This document shows, piece after piece, positions 1-6,835 of a stretch of DNA of 10,870 nt (positions are counted from its first letter, which is position 1; the number at the start of each line of letters is the position of its first letter). Under the pieces are notes generated by a model. It was not told the DNA's origin. It saw nothing but the letters and a program-made list of their open reading frames with translations, and did not search any database. This DNA comes from Eggerthellaceae bacterium. Lineage in GTDB: Bacteria; Actinomycetota; Coriobacteriia; Coriobacteriales; Eggerthellaceae. The position numbers were made by a program, and so were the translations under genes. The stretch is taken from assembly GCA_017559045.1 (NCBI GenBank), contig JAFYTB010000181.1, positions 1-10,870 of the forward strand, read 5' to 3'.

Positions 1-3000
1 CGGCCACGCTCATCGACCATCGTATCGAGGCCATTCGGCAAACGCTTCAGCAGTGCGCCAAGGCCAACTTTGTTCAGCACCTCGACCAATTCCGCATCAG
101 TTGCCGAGGGCTTGGCAAGCGCAAGATTCTCACGCAGGGTCCAGTTAAAGAGGTGCGGATCCTGGCGAATGACGCCAACCACATGTGAAATCTCGGAACC
201 CAGCGAATCGGCACTCAGCCCAGCGATGAAGACAGAACCGCTGTCGGGCGTGCGCTCGCCTCGCATCAAAGACGCCATTGTCGATTTGCCCGCACCACTG
301 CGACCCAGCACTGCAATGCTTTGACCAGCGGGGATGCGAAGATCAAACCCCGAAAGGACCTCGCCCGCGCCGGACCCATACGTAAAGGAGACGTTTTCGA
401 AGCAAATAGCGGGAACGGGGTTACCCGGATCTGTTTCAGCGCCAAAGAGGGATGGCTCGCAAGAAGCGCTTCCGGCGGAAGGGGATTTGACGGAGGAGCA
501 GCCGATTGAAGCATCCTTCTCAAGCGCGCTTCCCTCTCCCTTCGAAAGTCTGTTCATGCGCTCAATAGAGTCACCGTACGTAACCAAACCCATCGCCGCC
601 TCACTTGCGGGAGAGAAGGACTCGATTAGCGGGAACAAGCAAAGCACAAACGCGGCAATCCAATTCCCCGCATGCGCCACGGCATTTTCTGGAGTAATAG
701 CCGCCAGCGCACCAGCGAGACCTCCTGCAGGATTCGCAGGCGCAAAAGTGGAAGCAGCCCAAACAAGCAGCACAACCGCAGCAACTCCAAAAGCAACCTG
801 AGCAAAGACATCACGCCAGCGATTGAATCTGGCCACGCCAACCTCAATGGCATCTGCCTCTTGCTGCAGCTTGGCGTAGCGACCGAGATAGTCCTCGGCG
901 CGACCGGAGTAGACCCAGTCGGCCACGCCCAAAACGTTATCGGCAAGATCAGCATACAACTGAGCTTTGACGGCTTTCGCCTTCTCAAGACGTGCACCAT
1001 TTACGCATACCGACACGGCTGGCAGCACGAAAACCACGATGCCGAGAAGCAGGGCCATGGCCAACGCAAGCGCGCCACTGAAAAGGCCGAGCGCAACGAC
1101 AACCAACATATATAAGAGCCATGCAATAGCCAGCGGGAAGACCGTACGCAGATACAAGTTCTGTACGTGCTCGATATCTTCCGCAAGAAGACCCAAAACC
1201 TCGCCCATCTTTTTGGTCGACCTACTTGCCACCGGAGCGGATTCAATAACCTGATACAAACGACGACGCAGCTCACTCGTCATACGAAGAGCCCAATCGT
1301 GGCTGACTAGGCGCTCGAGATAGCTAAGGGCAGGCTTTCCCACACCGAAGATGCGCACATACAGCGAGGGAACGTGAACGGCGAGCACCGTGAAGGGCAA
1401 GGTGGCCGCAAGCGAGATCATGTAGCCAGAGGTGAACATAAGCGCACCCGAGAAAGCCGCAGCAATCAGACCCAGCGCTAAAGCGAGCGCCAGCACACGC
1501 CAGTATCGCGTGAAGAAGGGCTTCACCCACGTGTCCTCAGCCCACGCTTTGAGAATGTGACGCTTGAGGGACGGAGGATTAACTGTCGCATTTTGCTTCG
1601 CAGGAATGTGACGGTTGATCCTCCGTCCCTCAAGCGCCACATCCATGGGATTGACTCCATGGCGAGCGTGCCATTCCTCAGCCGAACCCTGCCAGGCAAT
1701 ACGACCCGACTCGATTTCGATGACATAGTCCATCTCGGACATCCAATGCAGGCGATGCGTGGCGAAAAAGACCAGCTTGTCCTCCATGAGCGGAATGATG
1801 CGTTCCTTCAGCTCAAGCTCGGTTTCAATATCAAGATGAGCCGTCGGCTCGTCAAGCAACAAGACATCGCGATCTTCGACCAAAAACGCACGAGCCAGCG
1901 CAACGCGATGGGCTTGACCGCCGGAAAGCGCACGCGCACCCTGGCCAATCATCGTATCCATGCCATCGGGAAGCTGGGAAACAAGCTCGTCAAGACCCGC
2001 CAAGCTGATAGCCTCCAGAACCTGCTCATCGCTTGCCTCGGGGCAATAAAATGCCACGTTCTCGCGCAAGGTAGCATGGAAGATATACGGATCCTGCGGA
2101 ATGAAGCTGGCCCTCGTCTGCCACTGCTGGCAGCGCAACGTCAACGCAGCTGCACCGTCGACGGAAACTCGACCCCCAACTGGATCGAAGAAGCCGCCAA
2201 GCAAAGACAGCAGCGTCGATTTGCCCGAACCGCTGGCGCCAATAACGCCCACCTTGCACGGTCCCTGAACCGAGAAACTGACGTCACACAAAGCGTCCTT
2301 ATGGTCACTATAGGAAAAACCGACGCCATTGAACTCAAGCAATGGAGCCTTATGGGAAGAAGCACCGGCGACGCGCTCGTCCGCGCGAGCCGCAGCGAAA
2401 GCGCAGTCGCCACCATCGTTGATTGCTCCGCGCTTTTCATTCTCTTCCGCACGCTCCAGGACAGATCGAATAGCGGCAAAAGCGCTGCGCCCATCAAGCG
2501 ATGCGTGGTAGTCGGAAGCAAACTCGCGAATAGGTCTGAAGTATTCAGGAACCATGATGAGAACCGCCAGAGCGGGAAGGAACTCCATCGATCCCTCCAC
2601 CAAGCGGAAGCCCAACATAACCGCCACGCCCGCCAACGCCAAGGTGGCAAACATGTCGAGCACAGTGCTAGACAAAGTAGCGATCCTCAGGGTTTTCATG
2701 GTCATCTCGCGGAAACGCTCTGATGCAGCGAAAATACGCGACTCGTAAGGCTTGCTCTGACCGAAGGCCTTCAGCTCGTCGATACCAGAAAGCGAATCCA
2801 TGAAGTGATTCGCCATACGCTGAAACTCACCATGCCTGCGAGCAGCATCATCCTGTGCGGTATGCCCAATCATGACCATGTACAAGATGATGAAGGGGAA
2901 GCAAACAAGCGCGATAACACCCGAAATCCAGTCAAGTGGGAAGATGGCGAGGAGCAACACCAGGGGCACGATCACAACAGCGACGATCTTCGGAACAATG

Positions 3001-3389
3001 AGGCCGATATAGATACGAACATCCTCAATGCCATCGACGACGGTTTGCACAACGGAAGCCGAACCCATACCCTGCACCAAAGCAGGACCAGCAGTGAACA
3101 CGCGACCCAACAGCCGATCACGCAAATCGGCAGCGCATTTTCCGGAATAGCGATCAAGCAGCGAGCTCTGAACGCTCAGAACAAGCTGCCTCAATACAAA
3201 GCAAGCGAAGAAAAGGGCAATCCACAGGGCCTGGTCGGCAAGAAGCCCACCGCCCCACAGGTTCACAATAGCATTGGCAAGTCCAAGAGCCTGCCCTACC
3301 ACGCAAAACGCGCGCAACAAGGAGAGCAGCAGGACCGCAGCAAGCGTGCCGTGAATTCCGGGCAACTTGAAAATCGCCTTATCGATCAT
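1..3389 (-). CDS. cydDC: Fused CydD-CydC ABC exporter for cytochrome bd assembly (3' end outside window)
   Basis: This inner-membrane ABC exporter exports thiols (cysteine/glutathione) and, in newer proposals, haem, and is needed to assemble cytochrome bd oxidase. One frame stays open from ATG 3389 to base 1 (1129 full codons). CydD half: membrane domain about 1-340, Walker A GASGSGKST 384-392 (K390), signature LSGGQ 488-492, Walker B with D513/E514, H-loop H545. Linker about 579-620. The CydC half has the family-typical stretch SYLERLVSHDWALR and Walker A GRSGAGKST 1029-1037 (K1035). The window ends before its signature, Walker B and H-loop. A Ser/Gly-rich stretch (about 948-995) separates the CydC membrane and ATPase domains. 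The start is preceded by AAGGGGAAGG, a strong ribosome-binding site. CydD and CydC are separate genes in E. coli, while fused forms are known in actinobacteria. No cydAB lies nearby. The linker is encoded by a large palindrome, listed separately. Confidence 0.92.
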   Translation of the reverse strand, partial: MIDKAIFKLPGIHGTLAAVLLLSLLRAFCVVGQALGLANAIVNLWGGGLLADQALWIALFFACFVLRQLVLSVQSSLLDRYSGKCAADLRDRLLGRVFTAGPALVQGMGSASVVQTVVDGIEDVRIYIGLIVPKIVAVVIVPLVLLLAIFPLDWISGVIALVCFPFIILYMVMIGHTAQDDAARRHGEFQRMANHFMDSLSGIDELKAFGQSKPYESRIFAASERFREMTMKTLRIATLSSTVLDMFATLALAGVAVMLGFRLVEGSMEFLPALAVLIMVPEYFRPIREFASDYHASLDGRSAFAAIRSVLERAEENEKRGAINDGGDCAFAAARADERVAGASSHKAPLLEFNGVGFSYSDHKDALCDVSFSVQGPCKVGVIGASGSGKSTLLSLLGGFFDPVGGRVSVDGAAALTLRCQQWQTRASFIPQDPYIFHATLRENVAFYCPEASDEQVLEAISLAGLDELVSQLPDGMDTMIGQGARALSGGQAHRVALARAFLVEDRDVLLLDEPTAHLDIETELELKERIIPLMEDKLVFFATHRLHWMSEMDYVIEIESGRIAWQGSAEEWHARHGVNPMDVALEGRRINRHIPAKQNATVNPPSLKRHILKAWAEDTWVKPFFTRYWRVLALALALGLIAAAFSGALMFTSGYMISLAATLPFTVLAVHVPSLYVRIFGVGKPALSYLERLVSHDWALRMTSELRRRLYQVIESAPVASRSTKKMGEVLGLLAEDIEHVQNLYLRTVFPLAIAWLLYMLVVVALGLFSGALALAMALLLGIVVFVLPAVSVCVNGARLEKAKAVKAQLYADLADNVLGVADWVYSGRAEDYLGRYAKLQQEADAIEVGVARFNRWRDVFAQVAFGVAAVVLLVWAASTFAPANPAGGLAGALAAITPENAVAHAGNWIAAFVLCLFPLIESFSPASEAAMGLVTYGDSIERMNRLSKGEGSALEKDASIGCSSVKSPSAGSASCEPSLFGAETDPGNPVPAICFENVSFTYGSGAGEVLSGFDLRIPAGQSIAVLGRSGAGKSTMASLMRGERTPDSGSVFIAGLSADSLGSEISHVVGVIRQDPHLFNWTLRENLALAKPSATDAELVEVLNKVGLGALLKRLPNGLDTMVDERG
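1555..1642. repeat. 88-bp palindromic element inside the cydDC linker
   Basis: Positions 1555-1594 face 1603-1642 around an 8-base loop (1595-1602). Of 40 opposed positions, 34 are Watson-Crick, 5 are G/T and 1 is A/C. The longest uninterrupted part is 1561-1583 against 1614-1636, with a single G/T position at 1580/1617. The nonamer AATGTGACG occurs at 1554-1562 and 1605-1613, with near-matches in inverted orientation at 1584-1592 and 1635-1642. The palindrome is fully coding on the minus strand, covering roughly cydDC residues 583-612, and its arms encode ALEGRRIN and NPPSLKRHI. It sits exactly between the end of the CydD ATPase domain and the first CydC membrane segment. Arg AGG and Gly GGA codons appear here. 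A related sequence lies at 10804-10870. There is no transposase in the window, so the mobile nature is inferred. Confidence 0.85.
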
Positions 3390-3460
3390 CGCCTTCCCCT
3401 TTTCCAGCCTTGGCTCATCGAAACTTCCATTCGAAGCTTCAGATTACCTGCCCGAATAAT

Positions 3461-3481
3461 ATGTTACTAATCTTATAACAT
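3461..3481. promoter_or_regulatory. Perfect dyad ATGTTA-N9-TAACAT upstream of cydDC, possible operator
   Basis: This is a 6-bp perfect inverted repeat with a 9-bp AT-rich centre, 72 bp upstream of the cydDC start. It overlaps the proposed -10 element, the position expected for a repressor operator. The spacing and sequence do not match the Rex consensus (TTGTGA-type) or the FNR/CRP half-sites I know, so no regulator is proposed. A dyad of this size can occur by chance in an AT-rich promoter region. Confidence 0.4.
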
Positions 3482-3497
3482 TTTATTCATTTGCCAA
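3470..3497 (-). promoter_or_regulatory. Candidate sigma-70-type promoter for cydDC
   Basis: On the minus strand TTGGCA (3497-3492) resembles a -35 box. TAAGAT (3475-3470) follows after a 16-bp spacer and matches 4 of 6 bases of TATAAT. The surrounding 3455-3490 stretch is clearly more AT-rich than the genes on either side, as expected for a promoter. It would give a leader of about 75 bases before the cydDC start. The assignment is by eye only. Confidence 0.4.
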
Positions 3498-3510
3498 GAT
3501 GCTCCTTGGC
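3493..3510. other. Small hairpin GCCAAG-N6-CTTGGC between the MATE gene and cydDC
   Basis: This perfect 6-bp inverted repeat has a 6-base loop and lies 35 bp downstream of the MATE stop. It overlaps the proposed cydDC -35 box. No T-run follows on the minus strand, so it does not look like a standard intrinsic terminator. It could be a second operator, a weak terminator or a chance dyad. Confidence 0.3.
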
Positions 3511-3544
3511 GGAATAGGGATTTTTCAAGCGAATGAAACCCGCG

Positions 3545-4987
3545 CTAAACCTTCGCGGCAAATTTCGAGCGGCTCACCTCAGTACGCTTTCCATCGCGCA
3601 GGTCACGCAGCTTCCTCACTTCGTAGGCGACAAAGCCGGCCGTGAAGACAACCGAAAGCAGGTCAGCCGCGGGCACGCATGCCACCACGCCGAACAGCTC
3701 GGTAAATCCGAACCAAGAGGCAAAGACGGGCGGCGCAAACAGGTACAGCGGAATGAGGAAGAGCACCTGGCGCGTCAAGCTCAGCACCATCGCCTTGACA
3801 GGCTGACCCGATGCCTGGAAGTAGTTGGAGCCGACAGCCTGGAAGCCAACGAGCGGCAGGAAGGTGGACATGATAACCACGCAACGTGCCGAATACTCAG
3901 CCAGTGCACCCTTCAGACCGAAGACCGACACGATGAAATCGGGTACCAGATGGCAAGCTGCGAAGAACACCAAGCCGAAAGCAGTGCCCAGCAAAGCGGC
4001 AAGCTTGAAGATATCGAGCACGCGCTGCCAATTTCGAGCGCCGTAGTTGTAACCGATGATCGGCTGAGCACCCATCGTGATACCAATGAGCGGGCAGAAA
4101 GTGATCATCATAGAACGGAAGGCAACGCCGATGGATGCCAGTGCGCCCGTCTCGCCAATCGCATCGAGGGCGCCGTATTTGGTTACGACCTCATTGAAGA
4201 TGAGGCTCGTGATCACCTGAGCGCACTGCATAGCGAAAGAAGCCATGCCGAGCATGCAGATCTGGCCAATGAGATGCAGTTCCGGCTTGCAGCAAGAAAG
4301 TTTCAGATGGAAAGGAGCCGTCTTTGCAGCAATGAAATACCAGATGACGGGAATCATGCCGCAGCACTGGCCAAGGATAGTCGCCACTGCCGAGCCGGGA
4401 ACGCCCTTGCCCATAAGAATGACGAACGTGAAGTTGAAGATGATGCACATCACCGTGCCGAGCACCGATGCGGCGAGCGACAGATTGGGCTTACCCGCAA
4501 CACGCAGGAAGTTGTTAAGGCCCATGCCGAGGCACTGGAACACACTGCCCACGCAAATAATCTGAATGAAGATACGCGTAGTTGCTCGAATCTCATCGGG
4601 AGTTGCCAGAAGATTGAGCAGCGGATCAATGAAGAGCCATGCGAACAGCGCGACAACCGCAGCCATAACGATCAGCAGGAACGTGGTATTGCCCAGCGTT
4701 CGCTCGACCACATCCCTCTCTCCGCGACCGAGCTGAATAGCGCCCAGCGCACTGCCGCCCTGACCAGCCAGCATGGGGAATGCCATGAGGATGGTCATGA
4801 CCGGCGTCGCCAGCGTCATGACGGCAACGCCCGAGCCATCAGGCAGCGCCCAGCCCAAAAACGCCGTATCGACGACGTTGTAGAGCATATTGAAAATCAT
4901 CATGATGATGGCGGGGATGGAAAATTCCAAGAGCAGCTTCCACAGCGGCTCAGTACCCATGCGGTCGGGATTGTCGGAAGGCTTCAT
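3545..4987 (-). CDS. MATE-family multidrug/cation efflux transporter
   Basis: This 480-residue integral membrane protein is predicted to export organic cations or drugs in exchange for Na+ or H+ across the cytoplasmic membrane. The length and about twelve hydrophobic segments in two halves fit the MATE (MatE) family. Visible family features are NMLYNVVDTAFLG near 33-45, a Gly-rich QGGSALGAIQLGRGE near 76-90, and GYNYGARNW opening the second-half cytoplasmic segment. The layout resembles the MepA/NorM-type subgroup, but the substrate cannot be read from sequence. The ATG at 4987 is chosen over an in-frame GTG at 4993 because GGAG lies 8 bases upstream of the ATG but only 2 bases before the GTG. 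It is separated from the peptidase gene by 119 bp and from cydDC by 155 bp, so it is probably its own transcription unit. Confidence 0.9.
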   Translation of the reverse strand: MKPSDNPDRMGTEPLWKLLLEFSIPAIIMMIFNMLYNVVDTAFLGWALPDGSGVAVMTLATPVMTILMAFPMLAGQGGSALGAIQLGRGERDVVERTLGNTTFLLIVMAAVVALFAWLFIDPLLNLLATPDEIRATTRIFIQIICVGSVFQCLGMGLNNFLRVAGKPNLSLAASVLGTVMCIIFNFTFVILMGKGVPGSAVATILGQCCGMIPVIWYFIAAKTAPFHLKLSCCKPELHLIGQICMLGMASFAMQCAQVITSLIFNEVVTKYGALDAIGETGALASIGVAFRSMMITFCPLIGITMGAQPIIGYNYGARNWQRVLDIFKLAALLGTAFGLVFFAACHLVPDFIVSVFGLKGALAEYSARCVVIMSTFLPLVGFQAVGSNYFQASGQPVKAMVLSLTRQVLFLIPLYLFAPPVFASWFGFTELFGVVACVPAADLLSVVFTAGFVAYEVRKLRDLRDGKRTEVSRSKFAAKV

Positions 4988-5106
4988 TCGCACAGCTCCA
5001 TACGATAGTCTCTATGTTTAACGGAAGAACTATAGCACCGAGGAGCCACGAGCGAGTGAGCTTCACGCGGAATGAAGCAGGATAAACAGAAGTGGTTCTA
5101 CGCTAT
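4988..5106. other. Intergenic region between the M24 peptidase and MATE genes
   Basis: This 119-bp gap holds a -10-like TATAGT on the minus strand (5034-5029, 5 of 6 to consensus). I see no acceptable -35 at 16-18 bp upstream. No T-tailed hairpin that would end the aro transcript is visible. The MATE ribosome-binding site lies at its low-coordinate end. Confidence 0.3.
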
Positions 5107-6246
5107 TTAGATGACAACCATGTCGTGAGTCGACTGAGTGAAGCGCTCAAAGCCGGACTCGGTGATAATGCCGAAATCCTCAAGGCGCATACCAAAATCC
5201 CCCGGAAGATAGATGCCGGGCTCAACCGTCACCACATTGCCAACCGCAAGCGGCTCGCCGTTGCGCGGAGCAAGCACGGGCTCTTCGTGAACCTCCATGC
5301 CCACGCCATGTCCCAAGCCATGACCCATCTTGCCGGCATAGCCGCCTTCCGCCAAAATGCGCTCCGCAAGTTCGTGGGCTTCCTTCCCCACTACACCCGG
5401 ACGCAGAAACGCCTGCACTTCCTCGTTTGCGCAGCGAAGCACCGCATAGGCATCACTCATGCGAAGATCGGGCTGACCCAAAAACACCATTCGCGTCATA
5501 TCGGAGCAGTAGCCCAGCGCACGTGCACCAAAATCCAAAACCACGCACTGCCCTGCCTCAAGACGAGTGCTCCCCGGAATGGCATGCGGATTCGCCCCAT
5601 TGGCTCCCGTAGCCACAATGGAAGAGAAGGCAAGGCCCTCGGCACCGTGACGCAACATAAAGCCCTCAAGCTCAAGCTGCACCTCACGCTCGGTCATGCC
5701 AGGCTTCATGAAGCTCACGATATGAGCGAACGCCGCATCAGTAATGGCCTGCGCAGCCTTCATACGGCGTACTTCGTCGGCATCCTTGACGGAGCGCAAG
5801 CCCAGCACGAGGCCATCGGTCTCAACGAAGCGCTGGTCGTTGCCAAAAATGCTGGTCAGCTTGCGATACTCCGCAAGGCGAATGCTATCCTCGATACCAA
5901 ATCCCAATTGAGCTTCCGACTGGGCACCGAGCTCGCCGGCCTCTCGCGAGACCCAAAGATCAAAGGCAAACTCAGCATGCGTCTTTCGCTGCGAATCAAC
6001 CGCAACAGCACCACCGCAGGTCACAGCCGCAGCTTCGCAAGCCGTCGAATAACGAGAATCCGTATGCAAAACCGCACGCTGAGGATCAACGTAGAGCGCA
6101 TGGGCGGGTTCTCCATCGAACACGCCATCGAAGGCCGTCAACCACTGAATGCTCGAAATGTCACGCACATAGAAAGCGTCCATGCCTCGCTCAGCAATAA
6201 CCGAACGCAAACGGGCCAAACGAGTTTCAGATACGGAAGCAGTCAT
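5107..6246 (-). CDS. Xaa-Pro peptidase, M24B family (aminopeptidase P / PepQ-like)
   Basis: This 379-residue cytosolic metallopeptidase is predicted to cleave bonds next to proline at peptide N-termini or in dipeptides. The N-terminal creatinase-like domain (about 1-150) precedes a complete pita-bread catalytic domain. All five dinuclear-metal ligands are visible: D238 (VVLDFGA), D249 (YCSDMTR), H313 (GHGLGHGVG), E342 (VEPGIY) and E356 (RLEDFGI). Supporting active-site histidines are H221, H309 and H320. There is no signal peptide. It starts 8 bp after aroQ, with AGGGG about 5 bases before the ATG, so it is cotranscribed with the aro genes. In many actinobacteria and Firmicutes this peptidase sits between aroQ and efp, and here efp does not follow. 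Sequence alone does not separate aminopeptidase P from prolidase activity, so no symbol is given. Confidence 0.92.
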   Translation of the reverse strand: MTASVSETRLARLRSVIAERGMDAFYVRDISSIQWLTAFDGVFDGEPAHALYVDPQRAVLHTDSRYSTACEAAAVTCGGAVAVDSQRKTHAEFAFDLWVSREAGELGAQSEAQLGFGIEDSIRLAEYRKLTSIFGNDQRFVETDGLVLGLRSVKDADEVRRMKAAQAITDAAFAHIVSFMKPGMTEREVQLELEGFMLRHGAEGLAFSSIVATGANGANPHAIPGSTRLEAGQCVVLDFGARALGYCSDMTRMVFLGQPDLRMSDAYAVLRCANEEVQAFLRPGVVGKEAHELAERILAEGGYAGKMGHGLGHGVGMEVHEEPVLAPRNGEPLAVGNVVTVEPGIYLPGDFGMRLEDFGIITESGFERFTQSTHDMVVI

Positions 6247-6254
6247 AACGACCC

Positions 6255-6752
6255 CTACATCTCGCCGCCAACGATGATCTTGCCCTGCGCCTTAGCCTCA
6301 AACCCCTCGCCGAGACGGGTTGCCCAACCAGAGAGCAGGCCGTCAAACGCTACCTTGTAGCCCTCGACACCCAAGCCTTTCACCTGAGCGACGCATGCTG
6401 GAGCCACCACGGAAATAGCGCGGAAGGGCTCACGCGCATCAACGTCGGAAATATGCACTTCCGCAACAGGAACTGCAATGGAGGCAATGGCATCGCGAAT
6501 CGCATATGAATAGTGCGTATGTGCGCCCGGGTTGTACACGATACCGTCGCAAGCACCGTGGGCCGCATGAAGCTTATCGATAAGAGCACCCTCGTGATTC
6601 GACTGGAAGCACTCGAGCTCGCAATCATGCTCTGCCGCATGCGCAATCAGCATCTCCTCGATGGCCGAAAGGGTCATCGTTCCATACACTCCGGGCTCAC
6701 GAATCCCCAGCATATTGAGATTCGGTCCGTTCATCAGCAGAAACTTCTTCAT
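6255..6752 (-). CDS. aroQ: 3-dehydroquinate dehydratase, type II
   Basis: It catalyses trans-dehydration of 3-dehydroquinate to 3-dehydroshikimate, the third step of the shikimate pathway, normally as a cytosolic dodecamer. Family hallmarks are all present: NGPNLNMLG (8-16), R18 and the catalytic Y23 in the flexible lid, QSNHEG (50-55), N74 in NPGAHTHYSYAIRDA, H100 in EVHISD, and R111. Length is 165 residues against about 145-150 for most members. The extra residues form a C-terminal tail after GYKVAFDGLL. ATG 6752 is supported by GAAAGG about 7 bases upstream and by the motif position. An 83-bp gap separates it from aroB, in which I see no clear promoter or terminator. The peptidase gene follows after 8 bp. 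Confidence 0.96.
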   Translation of the reverse strand: MKKFLLMNGPNLNMLGIREPGVYGTMTLSAIEEMLIAHAAEHDCELECFQSNHEGALIDKLHAAHGACDGIVYNPGAHTHYSYAIRDAIASIAVPVAEVHISDVDAREPFRAISVVAPACVAQVKGLGVEGYKVAFDGLLSGWATRLGEGFEAKAQGKIIVGGEM

Positions 6753-6835
6753 CGTAAGCCTTTCGCCAATTCAGGCATGAATATCTCGCAAACAGCCAAC
6801 CCGAACATGAGACCGCGGAAATCTACGCAGCAAAG

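Noticed and set aside
1557..2723. A 388-codon plus-strand frame beginning in the palindrome
   Set aside because: It is antisense to the CydD half of cydDC, whose Walker A, signature and Walker B motifs read cleanly on the minus strand.
3517..3541. Imperfect hairpin (GGG-TTTCA / TGAAA-CCC) directly after the MATE stop as a terminator
   Set aside because: The stem has a bulge and no T-run follows on the minus strand, so it does not meet the pattern of an intrinsic terminator.
3533..5008. A 491-codon plus-strand open frame antisense to the MATE gene
   Set aside because: The translation is rich in His, Arg, Gln and Glu with no recognisable domain. The opposite strand encodes a clear MATE transporter. 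Such long antisense frames are common where codon bias avoids stops on the other strand.
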